64,000 nt of DNA, from the NCBI GenBank assembly GCA_965115885.1, contig OZ220479.1, positions 620,001-684,000 of the forward strand, read 5' to 3'. This document shows positions 16,687 through 25,428 of the stretch, piece by piece; the first letter of the stretch is position 1, and every line of letters starts with the position of its first letter. The translations under genes and the position numbers were made by a program. The notes under the pieces are model-generated. The model did no database searches. It was given only the letters and a program-made list of their open reading frames with translations, and had not been told where the DNA came from. The DNA comes from BD2-11 sp965115885 (GTDB lineage Bacteria; Gemmatimonadota; Gemmatimonadetes; Longimicrobiales; Gaopeijiaceae).

Positions 16687-16714
16687 CGGACATTCCTCGC
16701 TCGGGTCGTTCGGA

Positions 16715-16740
16715 ACGCGCCGCCGCGCGCGGCGGCGCGT
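16715..16740. repeat. 26-bp perfect palindrome
   Basis: Thirteen-base arms reading ACGCGCCGCCGCG meet with no spacer, 29 bases upstream of the cytochrome start codon. High GC makes such runs more likely, but 26 bases is long. Confidence 0.7.
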
Positions 16741-16749
16741 CGACGGCGA

Positions 16750-16767
16750 CGTCGTCGATCGACGACG
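16750..16767. repeat. 18-bp perfect palindrome
   Basis: CGTCGTCGA and its complement TCGACGACG meet with no spacer, nine bases beyond the 26-bp palindrome. Its size and symmetry fit a dimeric repressor operator. Confidence 0.65.
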
Positions 16768-16988
16768 ACACGCCGGGAAATACCCCCGAGGTCCGCCGGG
16801 GAGCCCGTGCCCGAAGGACGGTCCCGCGCCGCTCCCCTTCCGGGACGGTCGGCGAGGCCACAGCTTGATCGGGAGCCGGAAGCGGATTCCGGCGGGAGCG
16901 GCGGAGCGGCCTGCGCGTCGAGGTCCGCCACCGATACGCGGGCGGTTTTCGCGTGCGTCAGGACCGTGCATCAGGACGAACTCTCGGG

Positions 16989-19610
16989 ATGACCTCCGGC
17001 GGCAGCGCCACCTCCGCGGCCCAGGACACGCCGCTCATGCGCCAGTGGCGGACCGTGAAGGCCCGCCACCGCGACGCCTTGGTGTTCATCCGGGTCGGCG
17101 ACTTCTTCGAGCTTTTCCACGAGGACGCGGAGAAGGGCGCGCGCCTGCTCGGGTTGACCCTCACGGCGCGCAACAACGGCGCCGCCCGCAAGGTGCCGCT
17201 CGCCGGCGTGCCCGCCAAGGCGCTGGACGACTACCTGCGCAAGCTGGTCAAGCTGGGTTGCCGGGTGACGATCTGCGACCAAGTGGAGGATCCGAAGGCG
17301 GCCAGGGGATTGGTGCGCCGCGAGGTGGTGGAGACCGTCACGCCGGGCACGGTGGTCCACGACGAGTTGCTCGAGGCGCGGCGCAACAACTTCTTGGCGG
17401 CGCTCGTTCCGGCGGGCGACGGGACCGGCGGGCTGGCGGCGCTCGACCTGTCCACCGGAGAGCTGGTGCTCGAGGTGGCCGGCGAGGAGGCCTTCGCCGC
17501 GCGCATGGGCGAGCTCGCGCCCGCCGAGATCCTTCTGCCCGCCTCGCTGGAGGAGCGGCCTCCCCCGGACACGCCCCCGCAGGCCCTGCTCACCTTCCGC
17601 GACGACTGGATTTTCGCCGAGGAAGCGGCGCGCGAAGAGACGCAGCGCGCCTACGGAGTGCTCTCTCTGGACGGCTTCGGCATCGGAGCGGACGACGCGC
17701 CCGCGGTGCGCGCCGCGGGCGCTCTGCTCGCCTACGTCGCGGAGATCCGTCCGGGCGGAGTGGCGCACCTGCAGCCCCCCGCCGTGCGCCGTCCCGGCTC
17801 GGCCATGGTGGTCGACGAAATGACCCGCCGGAATCTCGAGTTGACCGAGCCGCTGCGCCCGGGGGACCAAGGCGCCACGCTCATCTCGGTGCTCGACCAC
17901 ACCGTCACCGCGATGGGCGCGCGCACGCTGCGGAGCTGGCTGCTGGCGCCGCTGGTGGAGGCGCCCGCCATCCGGAAGCGCCAAGAGGCCGTGGAGGAGC
18001 TCTTCGAGCGGTTCGAGGTGCGGCGCGACGTGCGCGGGGCGCTCTCGCAGGTCGCCGATCTCGAACGCTTGGCCGGGAAGATCTCGCTGGGGCGGGTCGT
18101 GCCGCGCGATCTGCTCGCCCTGGCGCGCTCCCTCGATCGGGTTCCTCCGGTGCGCGCGGCGCTGGCCGAAGCCGAACTCCCCGGGTTGCGGGAACGGGGC
18201 GCCCGCCTCGACGACATGGAGGACGTGCGCGGCATGCTCGCGCGGGCCATCGCCCCGGACGCGCCGACGACCCTCCAGGAGGGCGGCGTGATCCGCCCCG
18301 GGCACGACGCTCGCCTGGACGCGCTCCGCGAGACCCGCGCTTCGGCGCGCGCGTCGATCGCGACCCTGCAGGCCCGGGAGCGGGAGCGCACCGGCATTCC
18401 TTCGCTCAAAGTCGCCTACAACAAGATCTTCGGGTACTACCTGGAGGTGACCCGCGCGAACCTGGGGCGGGTTCCGGACGACTACGTGCGCAAGCAGACG
18501 CTGGCGAACGCGGAGCGCTTCTTCACCCCCGAGCTCAAGGAGTGGGAGGGCCGCATTCTGGACGCGGAGGACCGCATCGCCACCTTGGAGGCCGAGCTGT
18601 TCGCCGCGGTGCGGGACGAGGTGGCGGAGCGGGTGGGGCGGCTGCAGCGTCTGGCGCGTGCGCTGGGGCGCCTCGATGCGCTCGCGGGACTCGCGGAGGT
18701 CGCGGAGCGGCGCGGCTACGTCCGTCCCGAGATCCATGCCGGCTACGCCGCCGAGGTGCGCGCCGCCCGGCACCCGGTGGTGGAGGCGGTCGTGCCGGCG
18801 GGCGCCTTCGTCCCCAACGATCTGGTGCTGGACGAGGAGGCCCGGATCGTGGTGCTGACCGGCCCCAACATGGCGGGCAAGAGCACCATCCTGCGGCAGG
18901 CGGGGCTCATCCAGCTTCTGGCTCAGATGGGGTCCTTCGTGCCCGCCGACCGGGCGCGGCTGCCGGTCTGCGACCGGATCTTCACCCGGGTCGGGGCGAG
19001 CGACAATCTGGCTCGCGGGCAGTCGACCTTCATGGTCGAGATGCACGAGTCGGCCGCCATCGTGCACGGCGCCACCGCCGCCAGCCTGGTGTTGCTGGAC
19101 GAAATCGGGCGCGGCACCTCCACCTACGACGGGGTTTCCATCGCGTGGGCGATGACCGAGCACCTGCACGAGGCGGTGGGCGCCAAGACCGTCTTCGCGA
19201 CCCACTACCACGAGCTCACCCAGCTGAGCGAGCTGCTTCCGGCCGTGCGCAACATGAACGTGGCCGTGCGCGAGTCCGGCGAGGACATCGTCTTCCTTCG
19301 TCGGCTGGAAGAGGGGGGCGCCGACCGGTCCTACGGGATCCAGGTGGCGCGTCTCGCGGGGATGCCGGACGGCATCGTGCAGCGGGCGAAGGAACTTCTC
19401 GCGGAACTGGAGGGAAGACGTACGCAGGAGGGAGGAGGCTCGGGCCGCCGGGACGAGCCTCGACCCGCGCCGACCGGCCAGCTCTCCCTCTTCGCCGCGG
19501 AGGCCGAGGCGTGCGCGCGCCTCCGGGAGATCGATCTCGACACCATGACGCCATTGGAATCCATGACGTTGCTCTCGGAGCTCCGCCGTTTGGTCCGCGG
19601 TCCGCGCTAG
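16989..19610 (+). CDS. mutS: DNA mismatch repair protein MutS
   Basis: The 873-residue protein recognises mismatches and starts repair. The mismatch-reading Phe-x-Glu is in GDFFELF near residue 40. The connector and lever domains follow, then the ATPase: Walker A GPNMAGKST near 625, Walker B with LLDEIGRGTSTYDG near 705, and ATHYHELTQL. The C-terminus carries QLSLFAAE and LRRL like canonical MutS1, so it is not a MutS2. I chose the ATG at 16989; an in-frame ATG at 16953 would add 12 residues unlike the family. No mutL is nearby. Confidence 0.97.
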   Translation: MTSGGSATSAAQDTPLMRQWRTVKARHRDALVFIRVGDFFELFHEDAEKGARLLGLTLTARNNGAARKVPLAGVPAKALDDYLRKLVKLGCRVTICDQVEDPKAARGLVRREVVETVTPGTVVHDELLEARRNNFLAALVPAGDGTGGLAALDLSTGELVLEVAGEEAFAARMGELAPAEILLPASLEERPPPDTPPQALLTFRDDWIFAEEAAREETQRAYGVLSLDGFGIGADDAPAVRAAGALLAYVAEIRPGGVAHLQPPAVRRPGSAMVVDEMTRRNLELTEPLRPGDQGATLISVLDHTVTAMGARTLRSWLLAPLVEAPAIRKRQEAVEELFERFEVRRDVRGALSQVADLERLAGKISLGRVVPRDLLALARSLDRVPPVRAALAEAELPGLRERGARLDDMEDVRGMLARAIAPDAPTTLQEGGVIRPGHDARLDALRETRASARASIATLQARERERTGIPSLKVAYNKIFGYYLEVTRANLGRVPDDYVRKQTLANAERFFTPELKEWEGRILDAEDRIATLEAELFAAVRDEVAERVGRLQRLARALGRLDALAGLAEVAERRGYVRPEIHAGYAAEVRAARHPVVEAVVPAGAFVPNDLVLDEEARIVVLTGPNMAGKSTILRQAGLIQLLAQMGSFVPADRARLPVCDRIFTRVGASDNLARGQSTFMVEMHESAAIVHGATAASLVLLDEIGRGTSTYDGVSIAWAMTEHLHEAVGAKTVFATHYHELTQLSELLPAVRNMNVAVRESGEDIVFLRRLEEGGADRSYGIQVARLAGMPDGIVQRAKELLAELEGRRTQEGGGSGRRDEPRPAPTGQLSLFAAEAEACARLREIDLDTMTPLESMTLLSELRRLVRGPR

Positions 19611-19612
19611 CC

Positions 19613-19966
19613 ATGCGGGCCGCGATCCTGGCGTCCGGCCTTTCCGTCCTCGTCGCGAACTGCGCCGAAGACCGCGAGGTGGAGGAGCCCGCGCCCTTGG
19701 GGGACGCCGTTCCCATCGAGTATCCGCTGGAGATGTGGGAGCGGGGAATCGAGGGCGAGACCGTGCTCGAGGTGCGGGTCAACGAGCTGGGCGGGGTGGA
19801 CTCCGTCGCGGTGGTCGAGACCAGCGGCCACGGCGCCCTCGATTCGGCGGCCGCCCGGGGCGCGCGAGAGATGCGCTTCCAGCCCGGCCGCCAGGACGGA
19901 CGGGACGTGCCCGTGCGGGTGCTCGTCCCGGTGCGGTTCTCCAAACAGGCCAACTCCGGGCGCTGA
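19613..19966 (+). CDS. Small secreted TonB C-terminal-domain protein
   Basis: The 117-residue product has a short hydrophobic N-terminus ending in Cys17 (a poor lipobox), then a TonB-C-like fold: YPLEMWERGIEGETVLEVRVNELGGVDSVAVVETSGHGALDSAAARGAREMRFQPGRQDG. TonB proteins couple inner-membrane energy to outer-membrane receptors, but this one lacks the usual membrane helix and proline linker. It may be a stand-alone periplasmic variant. It follows mutS by 2 bases and precedes cystathionine beta-synthase by 25. Confidence 0.8.
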   Translation: MRAAILASGLSVLVANCAEDREVEEPAPLGDAVPIEYPLEMWERGIEGETVLEVRVNELGGVDSVAVVETSGHGALDSAAARGAREMRFQPGRQDGRDVPVRVLVPVRFSKQANSGR

Positions 19967-19991
19967 TGCGGGATCGCGGGAGAGGGGGGAC

Positions 19992-21383
19992 ATGAGCGTT
20001 CGCCACCGGGAGCCCTACGACAGCGTGATGGACATGGTGGGGTGGACGCCCCTGGTGCGGCTGCACCGGGTCGCCTCCGGTTGCCGCACTCCCGTCTACG
20101 GCAAGTGCGAGTTCATGAGCCCCGGCGGCTCGGTCAAGGATCGCATCGGATTCGCCCTGATCGCCGCGGCGGAGCGCGACGGAACCCTCAGGCCGGGGGG
20201 CGTCGTCGTCGAGGCCACCAGCGGGAACACCGGGCTGGCCTTGGCGATGGCCGCGGCCACGCGCGGATACCGTTGCATCTTCACCATGCCCGACAAGATG
20301 AGTCGGGAGAAGGTGCGGCTGTTGCGCGCCTTCGGGGCGGAGGTGGTCGTCACCCCCACGGCCGTCGGGCCGGACCATCCGGACCACTACCAGCAAATGG
20401 CCCGGCGCCTGGCCCGCGAAACCCCCGGCGCCGTGCTGGCCGATCAGTTCTGCAACCCCGAGAACCCGAAGGCGCACTACGCGACCACCGGCCCCGAACT
20501 CTGGGAGCAGAGCGGGGGCCGCATCAGCCACTTGGTGGGCGGAGCGGGCACCGGGGGCACCATCTCCGGCACCGGCGCGTACCTGAAGGAGCGCAACCCC
20601 GCCGTCGCGGTGGTGGGCGTGGATCCCGCGGGGTCGGTGCTCTCCCCGTTCTTCAACACCGGCGAAATGACCGCCGGACATCCCTACCTGGTGGAGGGGC
20701 TCGGCAACGACAGGATCCCCGGCACCCTGGACCTGGACGTGGTGGACGCGTACGTGACCGTCGAGGACGGGGACGCGTTCCGCATGGCCCGGCGCCTGAC
20801 CACGCGGGAGGGTCTCTTCGTGGGCGGTTCGGCGGGGCTGAACGCGCATGCGGCGGTGGAGCTGGCCCGTCGGCTCGACGACCCGGAGGCCTTCGTGGTC
20901 GCGATTCTTTGCGACTGGGGGGAGCGCTACCTTACCAAAATGTACGACGACGAGTGGATGCGGCAGAACGGCTTCGCGGAACGTCCGGGCCGGAGCGTGC
21001 ACGACTTGGTGCGCGCCAAGGAGCCGCTCGACTTCCGGCTGCTGACGACGCCCCCCTCCGGCTCCGTGCGCACGGCGCTGTCCACGTTGAACAGCCACGG
21101 AATTTCGCAGCTCCCGGTGGTTCGGGACGGGGACTGCGTGGGTTCGGTGAGCGAGGGGAGGCTGATGGCGCGCGTCATCCAGGACCCCGGCGTGCTGGAC
21201 CGCCCGGTCGAGGCCGTCATGGGCTCGCCGTTCCCCGTCGTGGACAGCCATCTCGACGCCGAGGAGGCGACCCGGCTGCTGACCCGGGACAATCCCGCGG
21301 TCCTGGTGCGGGAGAGCGGGAAACTGGAGGACATTCTCACCCGCTACGACGTCGTACGCACGCTCACGGGGGCGGCCGGGTGA
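19992..21383 (+). CDS. cbs: Cystathionine beta-synthase
   Basis: The 463-residue protein has a fold-type II PLP domain (about 1-330) and two C-terminal CBS modules (about 345-460). PLP lysine is in PGGSVKDRIG (44-53 region), substrate loop TSGNTG near 77, and the phosphate loop GAGTGGTISGTG near 185. It condenses homocysteine with serine to cystathionine, the first step of reverse transsulfuration; the CBS modules may bind adenosyl ligands. Length and domains favour this over cysteine synthase, which lacks CBS modules. No cystathionine gamma-lyase gene is next to it. No N-terminal heme-binding extension is present. Confidence 0.93.
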   Translation: MSVRHREPYDSVMDMVGWTPLVRLHRVASGCRTPVYGKCEFMSPGGSVKDRIGFALIAAAERDGTLRPGGVVVEATSGNTGLALAMAAATRGYRCIFTMPDKMSREKVRLLRAFGAEVVVTPTAVGPDHPDHYQQMARRLARETPGAVLADQFCNPENPKAHYATTGPELWEQSGGRISHLVGGAGTGGTISGTGAYLKERNPAVAVVGVDPAGSVLSPFFNTGEMTAGHPYLVEGLGNDRIPGTLDLDVVDAYVTVEDGDAFRMARRLTTREGLFVGGSAGLNAHAAVELARRLDDPEAFVVAILCDWGERYLTKMYDDEWMRQNGFAERPGRSVHDLVRAKEPLDFRLLTTPPSGSVRTALSTLNSHGISQLPVVRDGDCVGSVSEGRLMARVIQDPGVLDRPVEAVMGSPFPVVDSHLDAEEATRLLTRDNPAVLVRESGKLEDILTRYDVVRTLTGAAG

Positions 21384-21408
21384 GCCGCGTCCGGCCGAGG
21401 CGGCGGCG

Positions 21409-22431
21409 GTGAAGGTCGCCGTGCTCATGGGCGGAACCTCCGAGGAGCGACCGGTCTCGCTGGTTTCGGGCGCGGAGGTCGCGGCCGCGTTGCGCGAACG
21501 CGGACACGAGGTGGTGGCGATCGATCCCGCCTCGGGGGTGCTCAGCCGGGAGCGGGAGGACGAGTTGCGCGCGTCGGGCGTGGCCCGCGACGCCCCGCCG
21601 TCCGCCGGACCGGGCGCGGACGACGCCCTGCTCCCGCTCGACCGGGCGTTGCGCGAGCGCGCGCCCGACGTGGTCTTCCCCGCCCTGCACGGCGGCTCCG
21701 GCGAGGACGGCACCGTCCAGGCGTTGCTCGACCTGATCGGCGTCCCCTACGCCGGGAGCGGACAGACCGGTTGCGTGCTGGCCATGGACAAGGATCTCGC
21801 CAAGCGGTTGTTGCGCGACGCCGGCATCCCGACCCCCGAGTGGATCTCGGGGCACGCCCCGCCCGAGCGGGTCGCGGCCGAGCTGGGTCTGCCCGTGATC
21901 GTCAAGCCCCCGAGGGGCGGATCCACGCTGGGGCTCGCCCTGGCGCACCGCGCCGACGCGATCGGGGCCGCGGAGGAGCGGGCGCTGGCCTACGGAGGCG
22001 AAGTCATGTTCGAGCGCTACGTCCGGGGACGGGAATTCACCGTGGGCATCCTGGGCGAGGAGGCGTTTCCGCCGGGCGAGATCGTCTCCGGCAACGAGAT
22101 CTTCGACTACGAGAGCAAGTATCAGCCGGGGATGGCGCGCGAGATCTTTCCGGCCCCCATCCCGGAGGACCTCGCCGCCGCGCTCCGCCGCCAGGCGCTC
22201 GCGGTCCACCGCCTGCTCCGGCTGAACGGGTTCAGCCGGATCGATTTCATCGTCGACTCCGAGGGCGTCCCCTGGTGCCTCGAGGCGAACGCGCTTCCCG
22301 GCCTCACGGCCGTCAGCCTGCTTCCGCGCGCCGGACGCGCCGCCGGCCTCTCCTTCGGCGAACTGTGCGAGCGCATCGCCGCCCTGGCGCTGTCCGGGCG
22401 GGCGGGCCCGCCCGCCCGTCCGTCGTCGTGA
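21409..22431 (+). CDS. ddl: D-alanine--D-alanine ligase
   Basis: The 340-residue ATP-grasp enzyme joins two D-alanines for peptidoglycan. Signatures: VAVLMGGTSEERPVSLVSG at the start, HGGSGEDGTVQALLDLIGVPYAGSG near residue 100, and the C-terminal FSRIDFIVDSEGVPWCLEANALPGLTAVSLLP with the metal ligands. The GTG at 21409 begins directly at the conserved MKVAVL-like start. Its stop overlaps the GTG of the rhomboid gene. A D-amino-acid aminotransferase at 51986 could supply its substrate. Confidence 0.96.
   Translation: MKVAVLMGGTSEERPVSLVSGAEVAAALRERGHEVVAIDPASGVLSREREDELRASGVARDAPPSAGPGADDALLPLDRALRERAPDVVFPALHGGSGEDGTVQALLDLIGVPYAGSGQTGCVLAMDKDLAKRLLRDAGIPTPEWISGHAPPERVAAELGLPVIVKPPRGGSTLGLALAHRADAIGAAEERALAYGGEVMFERYVRGREFTVGILGEEAFPPGEIVSGNEIFDYESKYQPGMAREIFPAPIPEDLAAALRRQALAVHRLLRLNGFSRIDFIVDSEGVPWCLEANALPGLTAVSLLPRAGRAAGLSFGELCERIAALALSGRAGPPARPSS
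22395..22418. repeat. 24-bp perfect palindrome inside the ddl 3' end
   Basis: CGGGCGGGCGGG meets its complement CCCGCCCGCCCG without spacer, 11 bases before the ddl stop. In RNA the centre cannot pair tightly, but in DNA it could extrude. It encodes a GRAGPPARP tail and may be selectively neutral. Confidence 0.6.
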
Positions 22432-23240
22432 CTCGGTCGGCTTTCGGGTCGGGCTACGGGGCGTCGGCGCTGACGCCGTGGGTCAAGCGCATCCTCGTCG
22501 CCAACGCGGCGATCTTCCTGTTCGCGCGGATCACCGGGAGCGCCGGCTTCTTCGTGGAGTGGTTCGCCTTCAGACCGTCGCTCGTTCTCTTCCGCCCGTG
22601 GGGAGCGGTCACCTACATGTTCCTGCACGCGGGCTTCTGGCACGTGTTCGTCAACATGCTGATGCTGTTCTTTTTCGGGTTGCCCCTGGAGCGGCGCTGG
22701 GGGTCGCGCGAGTTCGTCAAATACTACCTGCTGTGCGGGTTGGGAGGGGTGGCGCTGAGCCTGCTTTTCCAATCCGGCTCGATCATCGGCGCATCCGCGG
22801 CGGTGTACGGCCTCATGGTCGCCTTCGCCATGACTTGGCCGGACGCGCCCATCCACGTCTGGGGGATCTTTCCGGTGAAGGCGAAGTGGCTGGCCGCCTT
22901 CCTCTTCGTGGTGAGCACGCTGAGCGCCTTCGGCGGCGGCGGCGACGGCATCGCCCACTTCGCCCATTTGGGCGGGCTGGCCACGGGGTTCGTCTACCTC
23001 AGGAGCGGAGGGCGGATCCCTTCGTGGTTGCGGGCGCGCGGACGCGGAGGAGCCGCGCGCCGGGAGTTCGGAGCGGGAGCCGGACGCCCGCCGCAGCGTT
23101 GGCGCGGCGACGACGAGGAGGCGTTGCTGGACGAGGTGGACGCCGTCCTGGACAAGATCTCGCGGAGCGGGATGGGGTCGCTCACGCGCAGGGAGCTCGA
23201 GCTCCTCGACGAGGTTTCCCGCCGCCGCCGCTCCTCCTAG
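22428..23240 (+). CDS. Rhomboid family intramembrane serine protease
   Basis: The 270-residue protein has about six membrane helices between residues 20 and 195. The catalytic serine is in IIGASAAVYG (Ser124) and the histidine in HFAHLGG (His181). The rhomboid features FLHAGFWHVFVNMLML, with the oxyanion-side histidine and asparagine, and ERRWGSREF are present. The usual GASG is GASA here. It cleaves membrane proteins within the bilayer; the substrate is unknown. The C-terminal 70 residues are charged and cytoplasmic. GTG overlaps the ddl stop (GTGA). Confidence 0.93.
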   Translation: MTRSAFGSGYGASALTPWVKRILVANAAIFLFARITGSAGFFVEWFAFRPSLVLFRPWGAVTYMFLHAGFWHVFVNMLMLFFFGLPLERRWGSREFVKYYLLCGLGGVALSLLFQSGSIIGASAAVYGLMVAFAMTWPDAPIHVWGIFPVKAKWLAAFLFVVSTLSAFGGGGDGIAHFAHLGGLATGFVYLRSGGRIPSWLRARGRGGAARREFGAGAGRPPQRWRGDDEEALLDEVDAVLDKISRSGMGSLTRRELELLDEVSRRRRSS

Positions 23241-23322
23241 CTTCCGCTCCCGGATCCGTCCGCGCTGAATCTGCGGGCGTTGCGCCGCGGCGCCCGGCTC
23301 GACCCACTTCAAAGGAGGCCAG

Positions 23323-25413
23323 ATGGCGGAAGGGAAGGAGTACATGACGGAGAACATCCGCAACGTGGCCGTGCTGGGCCACGGCGGCTCCGGCAAGACC
23401 ATGCTCGTGGACGCGCTCGCCTTCGTGGGGGGCACCGCGCGGCGCAAGGGCGACGTGGCGGAGGGCCATGCCCTCACCATGACCACGCCCGAGGAGATCC
23501 AGCACGGGATCTCGATGCAGCTCACTTCCGCCTTCACCGAATGGGAGGGAACCAAGATCAACCTGATCGACACGCCCGGGTACCTGGACTTCACCGGGGA
23601 GGCTTTGGCTGCGGTCCGGGTGGCGGACGCGGCCGTCATCGCGGTGAACGCGACCTCGGGCGTCGAAGTCGGGACCGAGCGGGTGTGGCGCTACTGCGAA
23701 GAGCGCGGCATCCCGCGCATGTTCTTCGTCTCCATGATGGACAAGGAGCACGCCGATTTCCGCAAGGCGTTCGAGGACATCCGGGAGACGCTCGCCGCCG
23801 CCGCGCTGCCGGTGGAGATCCCGATCGGGGAGGGGCCCGCCTTCCGCGGGATCATCAACCTCTTCAGCGGACGCGCCCACGTGTACCGGGAGGACTCCTC
23901 GACCGGCGAGTACGACGAGGCCGGCGTGCCCTCGGAGCTCGAAGATCTCTTCGAGGAGTGGACGACCGAGTTGCAGGAGACGCTGGCGACCACCGACGAG
24001 GAGCTTCTGGAGCGCTACCTGGAGGGCGAGAGGATCACGCGCAAGGAGGCCCTGGAAGCCATGGCCATCGCGATGGGACGGGGCGAGGTGGTGCCCGTCT
24101 TCTGCGGCTCCGCCACGCGCGTCCGCGGAATCCGGGCGCTGCTGCGCAAGATGGTCGAGCTCTTCCCCGATCCTTCCGAGTCGGGCAGCCACGCCGCGGC
24201 CCGGCCGGGCCTCGACCAAAGCGCGGAACTCCGCGCGGACGACGACGGGTCGTTCGCGGCGCTGGTCTTCAAGACCGCGACCGAGCCGCATGTGGGCGAG
24301 CTTTCCTATTTCCGCGTCTTCAGCGGCGTCGCGGTCAACGGGATGGAGGCGCACAACGCGGACCGAGGCTCCGGCGAGAAGCTGAACCACGTTTCCGTCC
24401 CCCTGGGCCGGGACCGCCTGGAGGTGCCGCGGCTGCACGCGGGGGACATCGGAGTGGTGGCCAAGCTCAAGAACACCCGCACCAACGACACCCTCTCCTC
24501 CCCCGCGCGCCCGCTCGCGCTCGCCAAGATCGATTTCCCCGAGCCGGACGTCGCCGTGGCCATGCGCGGGGCGACGCGCGCCGACGACGACAGGATCGGC
24601 GAGGCGCTGCAGAAGCTGCACGAGGAGGATCCGACCTTCCAGGCCGAGTACGACCCCGAGCTGGGGCAGACCATCGCGCGAGGGTTGGGGGAGCTGCACT
24701 TGGACGTCCAGATGCAGCGCATGAAGCGCAAGTACAACGTCAACGTCGAGACCGAGCGGCCCAGGATCGCGTACCGCGAGACCATCACGCGCACCGCCGA
24801 GGGGCGCGGGCGCTTCAAGAAGCAGACCGGCGGCCGCGGCCAGTTCGGGGACTGCTGGGTCCGACTGTCGCCGCGACCGCGGGGCGACGGCTACGAGTTC
24901 GTGGACAGCATCAAGGGGGGCGTCATCCCCGGCAAGTACGTGCCCTCGGTGGACAAGGGCATCCGGGAGGCCGCCGGGAAGGGACTCCTCGCCGGATTCC
25001 CGCTGGTGGACTTCGAGGCCGAGTGCTACGACGGCTCCTACCACTCGGTGGACTCCTCCGACATCGCCTTCAAGGTGGCCGGGTCGCTGGCCTTCCGCGA
25101 GGTCGCGTCCCGGGCCGGCCCGGTGCTGTTGGAGCCGATCGTCGAGGTGGAGGTGTCGACCCCGGACGAGTACATGGGCGACATCATGGGCGACATCACG
25201 CAGCGGCGCGGCAAGGTGCAGGGCATGGTGCCCGGCAACGGCAGCACGGCGGTGCGTGCGCTCGTGCCCGAGGCCGAGCTCTACAAGTACGCCACCGCGC
25301 TGCGCTCCATGACCCAGGGGCGCGCCCACCACACGCGCAGCTTCGCCGGCTACGAACCGATGCCGACGCACGAGGCCGAGCGGGTGATCGAAGCGCTCGA
25401 GGCGAAGGAGTAG
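23323..25413 (+). CDS. Elongation factor G paralogue (EF-G2/FusA2-like)
   Basis: The 696-residue translational GTPase has all EF-G domains, but its G motifs are altered. P-loop GHGGSGKT (19-26) is intact; switch I reads QHGISM instead of RGIT; DTPGYLDF (83-90) has Tyr where the catalytic His stands in DTPGHVDF; and NKMD is replaced by SMMD (137-140). Such changes mark the EF-G2 branch, some of which hydrolyse GTP poorly. Domain IV includes YEFVDSIKGGVIPGKYV. AAAGGAGG stands just upstream of the ATG. It is therefore unlikely to be the main EF-G; it may act in ribosome stress or recycling. yebC follows by 15 bases. Confidence 0.92.
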   Translation: MAEGKEYMTENIRNVAVLGHGGSGKTMLVDALAFVGGTARRKGDVAEGHALTMTTPEEIQHGISMQLTSAFTEWEGTKINLIDTPGYLDFTGEALAAVRVADAAVIAVNATSGVEVGTERVWRYCEERGIPRMFFVSMMDKEHADFRKAFEDIRETLAAAALPVEIPIGEGPAFRGIINLFSGRAHVYREDSSTGEYDEAGVPSELEDLFEEWTTELQETLATTDEELLERYLEGERITRKEALEAMAIAMGRGEVVPVFCGSATRVRGIRALLRKMVELFPDPSESGSHAAARPGLDQSAELRADDDGSFAALVFKTATEPHVGELSYFRVFSGVAVNGMEAHNADRGSGEKLNHVSVPLGRDRLEVPRLHAGDIGVVAKLKNTRTNDTLSSPARPLALAKIDFPEPDVAVAMRGATRADDDRIGEALQKLHEEDPTFQAEYDPELGQTIARGLGELHLDVQMQRMKRKYNVNVETERPRIAYRETITRTAEGRGRFKKQTGGRGQFGDCWVRLSPRPRGDGYEFVDSIKGGVIPGKYVPSVDKGIREAAGKGLLAGFPLVDFEAECYDGSYHSVDSSDIAFKVAGSLAFREVASRAGPVLLEPIVEVEVSTPDEYMGDIMGDITQRRGKVQGMVPGNGSTAVRALVPEAELYKYATALRSMTQGRAHHTRSFAGYEPMPTHEAERVIEALEAKE

Positions 25414-25428
25414 GGCAGGGAGACGCCC

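Larger units (their letters stand above)
16687..16988. other. Divergent intergenic region with two perfect palindromes
   Basis: This 302-base gap separates the cytochrome c gene from mutS and holds no gene. It contains a 26-bp perfect palindrome at 16715-16740 and an 18-bp perfect palindrome at 16750-16767 (core GTCGTCGATCGACGAC). Both lie close to the cytochrome start and could be operators or cruciform sites. Confidence 0.6.
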
